In this document: one piece after another, positions 1 through 5,506 of the stretch
Layout: every line of letters begins with the position of its first letter
How positions within the stretch are numbered: the first letter of the stretch is position 1
Assembly (NCBI GenBank): GCA_900550775.1
Contig: URTH01000043.1
Coordinates: forward strand, 1 to 12,153
Direction: 5' to 3'
Source of the DNA: an uncultured Eubacteriales bacterium
Lineage (GTDB): Bacteria; Bacillota; Clostridia; Monoglobales; Monoglobaceae
DNA: 12,153 nt
Made by a program: the position numbers and the translations under genes
Notes under the pieces: model-generated
What the model was told of the DNA's origin: nothing
The model's input: only the letters and a program-made list of their open reading frames with translations
The model's database searches: none

Positions 1-2
1 AT

Positions 3-71
3 AATCTAACGGTTGATATTGGATTTGATGAAAATAGTTTTGATTATATAATATATTTAAGCAAGGTATAA
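3..71 (+). CDS. C-terminal tail of an unidentified CDS (partial)
   Basis: This is an open frame entering from the left window edge and ending at TAA 69-71. The 22 visible residues end in FDYIIYLSKV and are acidic then hydrophobic. The piece is too short to name a family. It is treated as possibly real because a small gene with its own ribosome binding site starts 38 nt downstream on the same strand. An open frame of this length can occur by chance in AT-rich DNA. Confidence 0.3.
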   Translation, partial: NLTVDIGFDENSFDYIIYLSKV

Positions 72-109
72 AAACGCCGCAATTATTTGGCGAACAAGGT
101 GGGGGAGAT

Positions 110-244
110 ATGGCGAGGAAAAAGAAAATGGTCATAATATTCAGTTCGATAGGCACGTTTTTGGTCGCCGTGGAAATCGCGGCTGTCGTTTGCGTTTTGG
201 TGTTCGTTAAAATTAGGCAATTTCACATTCTATATAATTCATGA
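110..244 (+). CDS. 44-aa single-span membrane peptide, unknown function
   Basis: This short gene encodes 44 residues. It starts at ATG 110 behind a very strong purine-rich site (GGTGGGGGAG, 98-107) and stops at TGA 242-244. The N-terminus is strongly basic (MARKKKM). It is followed by an uninterrupted hydrophobic stretch at about residues 8-33, then a basic tail (KIRQF). The layout predicts one transmembrane helix with the N-terminus inside. I do not recognise a family. It lies in AT-rich accessory DNA beside a toxin-antitoxin locus, but it faces the other way and shares the hairpin at 305-336 with that locus. It could be a small membrane component of a mobile element, a membrane-acting toxic peptide or a leftover fragment. 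The ribosome binding site and topology support translation. Nothing visible supports a specific role. Confidence 0.5.
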   Translation: MARKKKMVIIFSSIGTFLVAVEIAAVVCVLVFVKIRQFHILYNS

Positions 245-304
245 TTACGCAGCAAACGTTACAAAGAAAATGACGTGAAGTATAGAATTTATTGAAAAAA
301 AGTA

Positions 305-336
305 AAACCGAACTGCTCGTATAAGCAGCTCGGTTT
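305..336 (-). terminator. Hairpin terminator between convergent genes, better for the minus strand
   Basis: The arms 305-317 and 324-336 pair around a 6-nt loop. Read on the minus strand, the only imperfect pair is a G-U wobble and the stem is followed by a T-rich run (TTTTACTTTTTTT). Read on the plus strand, that pair is an A-C mismatch, although TTTATTTTAATA follows. It therefore fits best as the terminator of the minus-strand toxin gene, whose stop codon overlaps the stem, and it may also serve the plus-strand peptide gene. Confidence 0.7.
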
Positions 337-655
337 ATTTTAATATAGTCAAATAATTTGAATATCTATAAACTACTCTCATGATATTTGCAATTTTGCT
401 TTCCACATCAATGGTATAAAAGACTAAATAGTTCTCTACTCGTTTCCAGCGATATAAAAAGTTTAATGGAACGTTGGTTGCTTCCAATTCTTTTCCTGAT
501 AAGGGAAAGCTTTTGAGCCGCTGAAATTGTGTAAGTAACACATTATATAACTTTAAAGCGGCAGTTGGAGCACATAAGGTGACAGCGATATATTCGAGCA
601 TTTCGGCAATATCCTTTTGTTCCTCTGGAAGTAATTTGATCCCACAATTTTTCAT
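335..655 (-). CDS. RelE/ParE-family toxin of a type II toxin-antitoxin pair
   Basis: The 106-residue product has the features of the RelE/ParE toxin fold: an N-terminal strand (IKLLPEEQKD, residues 6-15), two helices (about 12-49) containing the usual EYIAVTL...AALKL pattern, an LKSFPLSGKE turn (47-56), and a C-terminal sheet with NYLVFYTID (75-83) and IMRVVYRYSNYLTIL (91-105). RelE members cleave mRNA on the ribosome and ParE members poison gyrase. The sequence does not let me choose between them. It lies 9 nt downstream of the antitoxin stop and is presumably co-transcribed with it. The nearest Shine-Dalgarno-like sequence (GGCGGAG) is about 13 nt from the ATG, which is long, so translation may depend on coupling to the antitoxin gene. 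Length is normal for the family, with no internal stop. Confidence 0.85.
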   Translation of the reverse strand: MKNCGIKLLPEEQKDIAEMLEYIAVTLCAPTAALKLYNVLLTQFQRLKSFPLSGKELEATNVPLNFLYRWKRVENYLVFYTIDVESKIANIMRVVYRYSNYLTILK

Positions 656-664
656 ACTGGTTTT

Positions 665-910
665 TCATCTCCGCCATAAACTTATCAGCGGAAACCGTAG
701 GGGGATACCACTTAGGAGCTGATCTTCAGCCTTTTTCTGTTTTTGATATAAATCCATTTTTGCCATGGTGCGGTTATAAACTTCCATACTCATGAGCATC
801 ATATCGCCATGGCCGTTTTGGATAATAAAAATCGGCTCGTCAGAAGTCCTGCATTTTTCAGTGATTTCGGAAGTATTCTTTAAGTCTTTAATCGGTATAA
901 TTTTGGCCAC
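665..910 (-). CDS. Phd/YefM-type antitoxin, C-terminus probably altered by a frameshift
   Basis: This 81-residue product has a typical Phd/YefM N-terminal DNA-binding domain: IPIKDLKNTSEI (residues 5-16), EPIFIIQNGHGDMMLMS (25-41), then the helix VYNRTMAKMDLYQKQKKAEDQ. It would neutralise the downstream toxin and repress their shared promoter. The start is GTG at 910, with AGGAG six bases upstream. After residue 68 the frame becomes IPLRFPLISLWRR and stops. One frame over, the same DNA reads VSADKFMAEMKNQYE, a charged helical tail much more like the toxin-binding end of such antitoxins. Adding one C to the run of five C (GGGGG at 700-704 on the plus strand) joins the two. The gene therefore looks slightly broken, or the run was miscounted. 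Family assignment is firm; function of this copy is uncertain. Confidence 0.75.
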   Translation of the reverse strand: MAKIIPIKDLKNTSEITEKCRTSDEPIFIIQNGHGDMMLMSMEVYNRTMAKMDLYQKQKKAEDQLLSGIPLRFPLISLWRR

Positions 911-939
911 AAATCACTCCTCACCTTAAAGGGGAGTAT

Positions 940-968
940 TTTATACCACTTTCTTTATTTTATGTCAA
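940..968 (-). promoter_or_regulatory. Promoter of the toxin-antitoxin operon
   Basis: On the minus strand, TTGACA (963-968) is separated by exactly 17 nt from TATAAA (940-945), a near-consensus sigma-A promoter. The region between it and the GTG start contains CTCC...GGAG and CCTTTAAGG, imperfect dyads where an autoregulating antitoxin could bind. Confidence 0.75.
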
Positions 969-997
969 TAGGAGAGAACTATTTTGAAAGAAAGAGG

Positions 998-1013
998 TAC
1001 TCATGCATGAGTA
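998..1013. repeat. 16-bp perfect palindrome upstream of the toxin-antitoxin promoter
   Basis: TACTCATGCATGAGTA reads identically on both strands. It lies about 30 bp upstream of the -35 box of the toxin-antitoxin promoter and between that operon and the repressor remnant. It could be an operator, for example of the lost XRE repressor, or a weak terminator, since TCTATTTTTG follows on the plus strand. Without an unpaired loop it is more plausible as a DNA-protein site than as an RNA hairpin. Confidence 0.45.
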
Positions 1014-1049
1014 TCTATTTTTGAATGTTTAGAACTTATGTATTGGTCT

Positions 1050-1190
1050 TTAATCGGTGCGACCGAGTAAATAGTCCAACGAAACTTCAAAGATTTCTGC
1101 AAGCAGAATTAGATTATCTAACGAGGAGATATAGTTGAATCTTTTCAAGTTGGCAATGTAACATGTAAATATATGGACTTGTCTAAGAAA
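1050..1190 (-). pseudogene. C-terminal remnant of an XRE-family HTH repressor
   Basis: The minus-strand frame ending at TAA 1050-1052 carries SSLDNLILLAEIF then EVSLDYLLGRTD, the highly characteristic end of an XRE/Cro helix-turn-helix domain in Firmicutes regulators. The preceding NLKRFNYI is a degenerate match to the usual stretch before it. Further upstream no helix-turn-helix core can be read in any frame, no start codon with a ribosome binding site is present, and the frame runs into the tRNA-Leu terminator. Roughly the first half of the domain is therefore missing. The left limit is exact; the upstream limit is approximate and set where similarity fades. Such repressors commonly belong to integrated elements. 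This looks like a scar, although expression of a short peptide cannot be excluded. Confidence 0.65.
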
Positions 1191-1197
1191 TGAGACT

Positions 1198-1238
1198 AAA
1201 AAAACAACCTCAATCCCTTTTGTTATGAGGGATTGAGG
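1198..1238 (-). terminator. Intrinsic terminator of the tRNA-Leu transcript
   Basis: On the minus strand an 11-bp perfect stem (CCTCAATCCCT with AGGGATTGAGG, 1208-1218 and 1228-1238) encloses a 9-nt loop and is followed by TTGTTTTTTTAG. It begins four bases after the encoded CCA of the tRNA, so it ends a single-gene tRNA transcript. Confidence 0.9.
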
Positions 1239-1241
1239 CAC

Positions 1242-1328
1242 TGGTGCCGCTGGCCGGAGTCGAACCGGCACGGAGTTGCCCCCGACGGATTTTGAGTCCG
1301 TTGCGTCTGCCAATTTCACCACAGCGGC
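1242..1328 (-). tRNA. tRNA-Leu, anticodon CAA
   Basis: The minus strand folds as a class II tRNA with CCA encoded at 1242-1244. The acceptor arms GCCGCTG and CAGCGGC pair fully. The D arm contains AAATTGGCAGA. The anticodon stem ACGGA/TCCGT closes the loop CTCAAAA, placing CAA at 1292-1294, which reads UUG leucine codons. The long variable arm (GGGGGCAACTCC) is as expected for leucine, and the T arm is GCCGG-TTCGACT-CCGGC. It has its own promoter and terminator. AT-rich accessory DNA begins immediately beyond its 3' end, the side on which integrases commonly use tRNA genes as attachment sites. Confidence 0.95.
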
Positions 1329-1355
1329 GTATTCATTTTTTATCAAGCGAGAGAT

Positions 1356-1384
1356 AGTATACCATAGCATCAAAAAAATTGCAA
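1356..1384 (-). promoter_or_regulatory. Promoter of tRNA-Leu
   Basis: On the minus strand TTGCAA (1379-1384), a 17-nt spacer and TATACT (1356-1361) form a sigma-A promoter with an extended -10 TGG directly before TATACT. The -10 box ends about 27 bp before the mature tRNA 5' end. Confidence 0.7.
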
Positions 1385-1480
1385 GACTTTTTTCGCATTT
1401 TTTTGTTTTTCTGCGCCGCGCACGCGGTAAATTGGATGCGGCACGTTCTTTTTGCCATGCGGCGGCAGTGCCGAAACGGC

Positions 1481-1509
1481 TTGACAGAATGCGCTTTTTG
1501 TGATATTTT
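1481..1509 (+). promoter_or_regulatory. Promoter of the envelope gene cluster
   Basis: TTGACA (1481-1486), a 17-nt spacer and TATTTT (1504-1509) with an extended -10 TGA form a plausible sigma-A promoter. The predicted start near 1516 gives an untranslated leader of about 110 nt before the first gene of the cluster. No other comparably good promoter was noticed before 8289. Confidence 0.6.
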
Positions 1510-1548
1510 GTGATAGTACGATTAAAAACGGATTTTAGCCGCACAAAA

Positions 1549-1575
1549 GCCTGCCGCAATATGGTTTTGGCAGGC
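1549..1575 (+). other. Hairpin in the leader of the envelope cluster
   Basis: GCCTGCC (1549-1555) and GGCAGGC (1569-1575) form a perfect 7-bp stem with a 13-nt loop inside the predicted 5' untranslated region. No T-tract follows on the plus strand, and only TTTT on the minus strand, so it is not a convincing terminator. It may affect leader stability or be a protein-binding dyad. Confidence 0.4.
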
Positions 1576-1627
1576 AAATTTGTAAAAATACTCGTCAATA
1601 CTTTGCGGAAAAAGAGGAGAATTCGGT

Positions 1628-2350
1628 ATGCGAGATACAGTAACCATTTTAGGGGTTCAGATTGATAAAATCACGGCGGAATACGCCTTAAAAAAAGCGG
1701 AGCGTTTTGTCCGCACCGAGGGGGTCTCGGTCATTTATACCCCAAACCCGGAGATTGTGATGGCCGCCTATGAGGATCCCTCTTTTTGCAAGATTTTAAA
1801 TGATGCCGATCTTTGCACGCCGGACGGAATCGGCGTTGTCTACGCATCCCGAATGCTGCACAACCCGGTGCCGGAGCGCGTTCCCGGCTTTGACCTGACC
1901 TGCGGCCTTTTAGAGAGCATCGCCAAAACGGGCGAGGGCGTCTTTTTGTTCGGCGCAAAGCCGGGTGTGGCAGAAACCGCAAAGAAGAATCTGGAGCAAA
2001 AGTATCCCGGATTACAGGTCTGCGGCACCCATGACGGCTACTTTAAGCCGGAGGATGAGGACGGCATTATCGATGCCATCAACCAATCGGGGGCAAAGCT
2101 GCTCCTGGTTTGCCTGGGCGCACCCAAGCAGGAAAAGTGGATCGCCGCACATAAAGATGCGCTTTGCGTCAACCTCTGCATGGGGGTCGGCGGCGCACTG
2201 GACGTTTTTGCCGGCACCGTAAAGCGTGCGCCGGAGCTTTTTATCAAATGCAACTTGGAATGGCTGTACCGCTTTATCAAGCAGCCCAGCCGTTTAAACC
2301 GTTTTGCGGCGCTGCCGAAGTTTATGCTGACCGTAAAAAAAGAAGGGTAG
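1628..2350 (+). CDS. WecG/TagA/CpsF-family glycosyltransferase (GT26)
   Basis: The 240-residue product matches the whole GT26 fold. It contains TPNPEI (38-43), TPDGIGV with the presumed catalytic aspartate D66 (64-70), GFD (87-89), CLGAPKQEKW (162-171), GVGGALDVFAG (186-196), KRAP (199-202) and EWLYR (211-215). TagA-type members transfer N-acetylmannosamine to an undecaprenyl-linked GlcNAc in wall teichoic acid linkage-unit synthesis, while WecG and CpsF act in other surface polymers. TagA works at the membrane, and the basic C-terminal segment (about 205-238) is the usual membrane-association appendage. The start ATG has AGGAG eight bases upstream. It is the first gene of the cluster. No other teichoic acid gene is visible here, so the exact acceptor is unknown. 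Confidence 0.92.
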   Translation: MRDTVTILGVQIDKITAEYALKKAERFVRTEGVSVIYTPNPEIVMAAYEDPSFCKILNDADLCTPDGIGVVYASRMLHNPVPERVPGFDLTCGLLESIAKTGEGVFLFGAKPGVAETAKKNLEQKYPGLQVCGTHDGYFKPEDEDGIIDAINQSGAKLLLVCLGAPKQEKWIAAHKDALCVNLCMGVGGALDVFAGTVKRAPELFIKCNLEWLYRFIKQPSRLNRFAALPKFMLTVKKEG

Positions 2351-2359
2351 GCGACAAAC

Positions 2360-2920
2360 ATGTATTATCTGATGCTTGCTGACGGATTTGAGGAGACCGA
2401 GATGATCGCGCCGCTCGATATTCTGCGGCGTGCGGATATTCCGGTTCAAACTGTCGGAATTACCGGCCGTTTGGTGACCGGTGCCCATCACCTGACGGTT
2501 ACGGCCGACCTCCTGCCGGAGGACGTGGTGCCGACAGATATGGACGGCATCATTCTGCCCGGCGGTATGCCCGGCACAACCAATTTAAAGGAAAGCGAAC
2601 CCCTCAGGCAATGGATTTTGTCCTGCGCGGAAGAGGGAAAACTGCTGGCGGCCATCTGTGCCGCACCGTCTGTTTTTGGTGAGCTTGGCTTGCTGAAAGG
2701 CCGGTGCGCCGTATGCTTTCCCGGCTTTGAGGACGCACTGCGCGGCGCGGAGGTTTTGGACGGCTTTGTCGCATGTGACGGCAACATCATTACCGCCAAG
2801 GGCGCCGGTGCGGCGCTGGCTTTCGGTGCGGCGCTGGCCGATTACATCAAGGGCGCAGGCACCGGGGCTGCCGTTTTGGCGCAGATGCAAACGCCGTCTG
2901 CTTTGTGCGATGGAAGATAA
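2360..2920 (+). CDS. DJ-1/PfpI (ThiJ/YajL-like) family protein
   Basis: The 186-residue product is a complete single-domain DJ-1 protein. It carries GFEETEMIAPLDILRRA near the N-terminus, with E14 at the position of the conserved acid that contacts the reactive cysteine, then ILPGGMPG (65-72), the nucleophile elbow AAICAAP with Cys100 (97-103), and ITAKGAGAALAFG (144-156). The usual histidine is not obvious after the CFPGFED segment (119-125), as in YajL/DJ-1 proteins rather than PfpI proteases. Family members have been linked to oxidative-stress protection and glyoxal detoxification; the substrate here is not predictable. The GAAGGG ribosome binding site overlaps the end of the preceding gene, and its own stop is overlapped 11 nt by the next gene, so expression is coupled on both sides. 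Confidence 0.9.
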   Translation: MYYLMLADGFEETEMIAPLDILRRADIPVQTVGITGRLVTGAHHLTVTADLLPEDVVPTDMDGIILPGGMPGTTNLKESEPLRQWILSCAEEGKLLAAICAAPSVFGELGLLKGRCAVCFPGFEDALRGAEVLDGFVACDGNIITAKGAGAALAFGAALADYIKGAGTGAAVLAQMQTPSALCDGR

Positions 2921-3491
2921 GAAAACGCTGCGCCGCCGCTATGCCAAAATCCGTGACGCGGTAACCTGCCGCGCGGAAAAGAGCGCCGCGATTACAGAGC
3001 GGCTGCTCGCGTCTGATTTACTGTGCGATTGCAAAACCGTACTGCTCTACCTTTCCTTTCGCAGCGAGCCGGATACCCATGCCCTGCTGCGGCAGCTCAA
3101 TGAACGCGGCATTTGCACCGCGGTACCGCGGACAGATTCCAAAAATCATACGATGGACGCGGTCGGCATTACGGATTTTGCGGATTTAAAGCCCGGCAAC
3201 TACGGCATCTTAGAGCCGGATCCCCGCGGCATCGCAAGCGGCCGGCTGCCGATTCTTTTAAAAAACAGCATTGATTTGATTTTGCTTCCCGGTCTGGCCT
3301 TTGATCGCCGGGGCTACCGCCTCGGCTACGGCGGCGGCTACTACGACCGCTATCTGTGCGGCTACCGCGGAAAAAGTGCGGCGCTTGCGTTTTCCGACTG
3401 TGTGACGGAAAAGCTGCCGCACGATTCCCACGATATGCGCATCGGCGCCATTGTATGCGAAAACGCACTGATTTTTACCGATCGGACATAA
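2910..3491 (+). CDS. 5-formyltetrahydrofolate cyclo-ligase (YgfA/YqgN family)
   Basis: This enzyme converts 5-formyltetrahydrofolate plus ATP to 5,10-methenyltetrahydrofolate, returning a storage form to one-carbon metabolism. The 193-residue product has the family signatures: a basic N-terminus KKTLRRRYAKIRD (4-16), YLSFRSEPDT (47-56), YGILEP (98-103), DLILLPGLAFD (122-132) and the glycine-rich phosphate-binding RLGYGGGYYDRYL (137-149), ending with RIGAIVCE. I chose ATG 2910 because it begins the conserved N-terminus and gives the usual length. The same frame stays open upstream to 2727 inside the DJ-1 gene, but that extension only shadows the other protein. The 11-nt overlap with the preceding gene suggests translational coupling. 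The gene appears intact. Confidence 0.95.
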   Translation: MEDKKTLRRRYAKIRDAVTCRAEKSAAITERLLASDLLCDCKTVLLYLSFRSEPDTHALLRQLNERGICTAVPRTDSKNHTMDAVGITDFADLKPGNYGILEPDPRGIASGRLPILLKNSIDLILLPGLAFDRRGYRLGYGGGYYDRYLCGYRGKSAALAFSDCVTEKLPHDSHDMRIGAIVCENALIFTDRT

Positions 3492-3512
3492 AAAGAAAAG
3501 AAGGATATTGTT

Positions 3513-4421
3513 ATGAACCAAGAGACAACACCGGATATGCGGCAATCCTACCGTGAGGGCAAACGCCGGCTGCGCAGCATTCGCTGGATGCTGTTCTTTA
3601 TCGCTGCCGCGGCAACGGCCATCACCGCCTTTATGTCGCTGCTTTCCAGTTTTTTCGCCGCACCGCCGCCTCCTTATCTGCAGATTCTGTTGATTGAGCT
3701 GTTTGCCTATCTGCTGCCGCTCAGCATTTATACGCGCAGCAACCGATTGCTCGGCCGCAAGGAAGCAAGATGCCGCCTGGGTCTTGGCGGCTGCCGCAAG
3801 GTACTTTGGCTTCCGATTCTGCTCGGCGGCATCGGCTGCCAGTTTGTCATGATTCTTTGCAACCTGCCGATGAACCTGTTTCTGTCCGCTCAGGACACCG
3901 TGACCTTGTCTACGCCTACCGAGCTGATCGCCTCCCTTTTTGTGGTCGCTCTGATTCCGGCCGTCTGTGAGGAATACCTGTTCCGCGGCATTGTCTATGG
4001 CGTCATGAAGGAATTTAACACCAAGGCCGCCGCGATTTTTACCACGGTGATCTTTGCGTTTCTGCACGGCAGCGTGACCGGTTTTTTGGGATATTTGTTT
4101 TTGGGCGTTTCCTGTCTGTATATCCTGCGCCGCAGCGGATCCTTGTATGCGTGTATGGCGTTTCATTTGATGAATAATGTCACGGCACTGCTGCTTTCCT
4201 ATTTTAACAGCGCCCTGATGGACGACCCGGCTGTCACTTTGCTCCTGTTCCTTTTCGGGATTTTGGCATTGGTGTTATCCGCCGTCTTTTTTACCAAAAT
4301 GACTACCCGTCCGGCAGCCGTACGCAAGATGCGGACGGCCGACCTTTTGGGTCAGAGTGTAATAAATTTACCGATTGTGCTGTGCATCTTATGTACGATC
4401 GGGGTTTTGATTTTACAATAA
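3513..4421 (+). CDS. CPBP-family intramembrane metalloprotease (CAAX protease/Abi)
   Basis: The 302-residue, highly hydrophobic protein has about eight membrane spans. It carries the full catalytic set of the CPBP (Rce1-like) family: EEYLFRG with E153, E154 and R158, then FAFLHG with H185, then FHLMNN with H218 and N222. These residues bind metal in characterised relatives. Bacterial members include prenyl-protein-protease-like enzymes, bacteriocin-immunity proteins and regulators that cleave membrane proteins; the substrate here is unknown. The N-terminal 22 residues are basic and cytosolic. A further hydrophobic helix (about 285-301) follows a basic loop. It starts 21 nt after the folate gene, behind AAGAAGG, and ends 14 nt before mltG. 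A wall-related role is only suggested by position. Confidence 0.9.
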   Translation: MNQETTPDMRQSYREGKRRLRSIRWMLFFIAAAATAITAFMSLLSSFFAAPPPPYLQILLIELFAYLLPLSIYTRSNRLLGRKEARCRLGLGGCRKVLWLPILLGGIGCQFVMILCNLPMNLFLSAQDTVTLSTPTELIASLFVVALIPAVCEEYLFRGIVYGVMKEFNTKAAAIFTTVIFAFLHGSVTGFLGYLFLGVSCLYILRRSGSLYACMAFHLMNNVTALLLSYFNSALMDDPAVTLLLFLFGILALVLSAVFFTKMTTRPAAVRKMRTADLLGQSVINLPIVLCILCTIGVLILQ

Positions 4422-4435
4422 ATGAGGGAACCGCC

Positions 4436-5461
4436 ATGAAAACACGAAAGAAAAAACACGGCAGCAGAATCGCGCTGCTCTTTTTGGCACTTGTGCTGCT
4501 TCTTGCCGGCACATTCTCCGTGGTTGCGATCCGCGACATCCGCGGATCGGGCGCGCCGGATAAAAACTATGTCATTACCGTCCCGGAGGGCGCCGGCACC
4601 AACAGCGTCGCCGTAATCCTGAAAAACCGCGGTTTGATTCGCCACCCACTGATTTTTAAGCTTTATGTCCGTATGCACGGCGCACCCGTCTATCAAAAGG
4701 GGCGGCATACGCTGAATCCTTCGATGGACTACGCTACTTTGCTGGATCGTCTCTGCACCGCGCCGGACGTGGAGAAAGTTGTCCGCGTTACCGTCCCGGA
4801 GGGATATGAGCTGCGCCAGGTTGTCGATCTTTTGGTCGAAAAGGGACTGGGCGAGCGCAGCGTATGGGAAAACGAGATCGCAAACGGTGCCTTTGACTAT
4901 GCCTTTGTCCGGGAGATTCCGCAGCGCGAAAACCGGCTGGAGGGTTATCTCTACCCGGACACCTACCAGTTTTCCTATGAAGAGAGCGAACATCAGATTT
5001 TAGACCGTATGCTCAAAAACTTTGCCGACCGCGTGCTGCCCGTCTATGAGGCCGCACAGACCGACCGCTCTCTCGATCAGATTATCACGCTTTCTTCGAT
5101 CATCGAACGGGAGGCCGCCAATGACGAAGAGCGTCCGCTGGTTGCCTCGGTCTTTGTCAACCGCCTGGCACAGGGGATGAAATTGGAATCCTGCGCTACG
5201 GTGCAGTATATTTTGAAGGAACGGAAAACGATTTTATCCAATGCCGATACCGCGATCGATTCGCCGTATAACACCTACCGCAATCCGGGACTGCCCGTCG
5301 GGCCGATTGCATCGCCGGGACTTTCCTCGATCCAGGCGGCGCTAAACCCTGCCGCAACAGATTATCTGTACTTTGTGGCAAAGGCAGACGGCAGCGGCAA
5401 TCTGTTCTCCAAGACCTTTGAGGAACATAACCAAAAAATTCAGCAGACGCAGGGAAACTGA
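4436..5461 (+). CDS. mltG: Endolytic transglycosylase MltG
   Basis: MltG cleaves nascent peptidoglycan glycan strands at the outer face of the membrane and acts as a terminase. The 341-residue product has a basic cytosolic start (MKTRKKKHGSR), one membrane helix (about 12-32), a LysM-like region (45-90), and the YceG/MltG catalytic domain with LEGYLYPDTY (168-177), SSIIEREA containing the catalytic glutamate E224 (220-227), VFVNRL (239-244), CATVQY (253-258), DSPYNTY (275-281) and GLPVGPI (285-291). I chose ATG 4436, with GAGGG seven bases upstream, over an upstream in-frame start at 4382 inside the preceding gene, because it gives the standard basic membrane anchor. It is followed by trmR as in Bacillus subtilis and by rodA, which supports an elongation-linked role. 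Confidence 0.96.
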   Translation: MKTRKKKHGSRIALLFLALVLLLAGTFSVVAIRDIRGSGAPDKNYVITVPEGAGTNSVAVILKNRGLIRHPLIFKLYVRMHGAPVYQKGRHTLNPSMDYATLLDRLCTAPDVEKVVRVTVPEGYELRQVVDLLVEKGLGERSVWENEIANGAFDYAFVREIPQRENRLEGYLYPDTYQFSYEESEHQILDRMLKNFADRVLPVYEAAQTDRSLDQIITLSSIIEREAANDEERPLVASVFVNRLAQGMKLESCATVQYILKERKTILSNADTAIDSPYNTYRNPGLPVGPIASPGLSSIQAALNPAATDYLYFVAKADGSGNLFSKTFEEHNQKIQQTQGN

Positions 5462-5506
5462 CCGCAAATCAGATGCGCGGTGTTTTTCGGCGAAAGGAGA
5501 CAACCG

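Noticed and set aside
884..1058. A 13-bp direct repeat GTCTTTAATCGGT at 884-896 and 1046-1058, considered as a recombination scar
   Set aside because: One copy lies within antitoxin codons for a conserved segment and the other spans the end of the repressor stub. It does not match the tRNA end, and chance is a sufficient explanation.
1050..1598. A 182-codon minus-strand open frame running through the tRNA-Leu gene and its promoter
   Set aside because: Its middle is the tRNA read as protein, and it has no ribosome binding site. Only its last ~35 residues resemble a protein family, so only these are annotated, as a repressor remnant.
3258..4166. A 302-codon minus-strand frame opposite the CPBP and folate genes
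   Set aside because: It is rich in Gln, His and Arg with no recognisable domain, lies antisense to two well-supported genes, and reflects codon bias on the other strand.
5461..5487. Short ACCGC/GCGGT stem followed by GTTTTT between mltG and trmR as a terminator
   Set aside because: The stem is only 5 bp with an 11-nt loop and should be unstable; at most it would cause slight attenuation.
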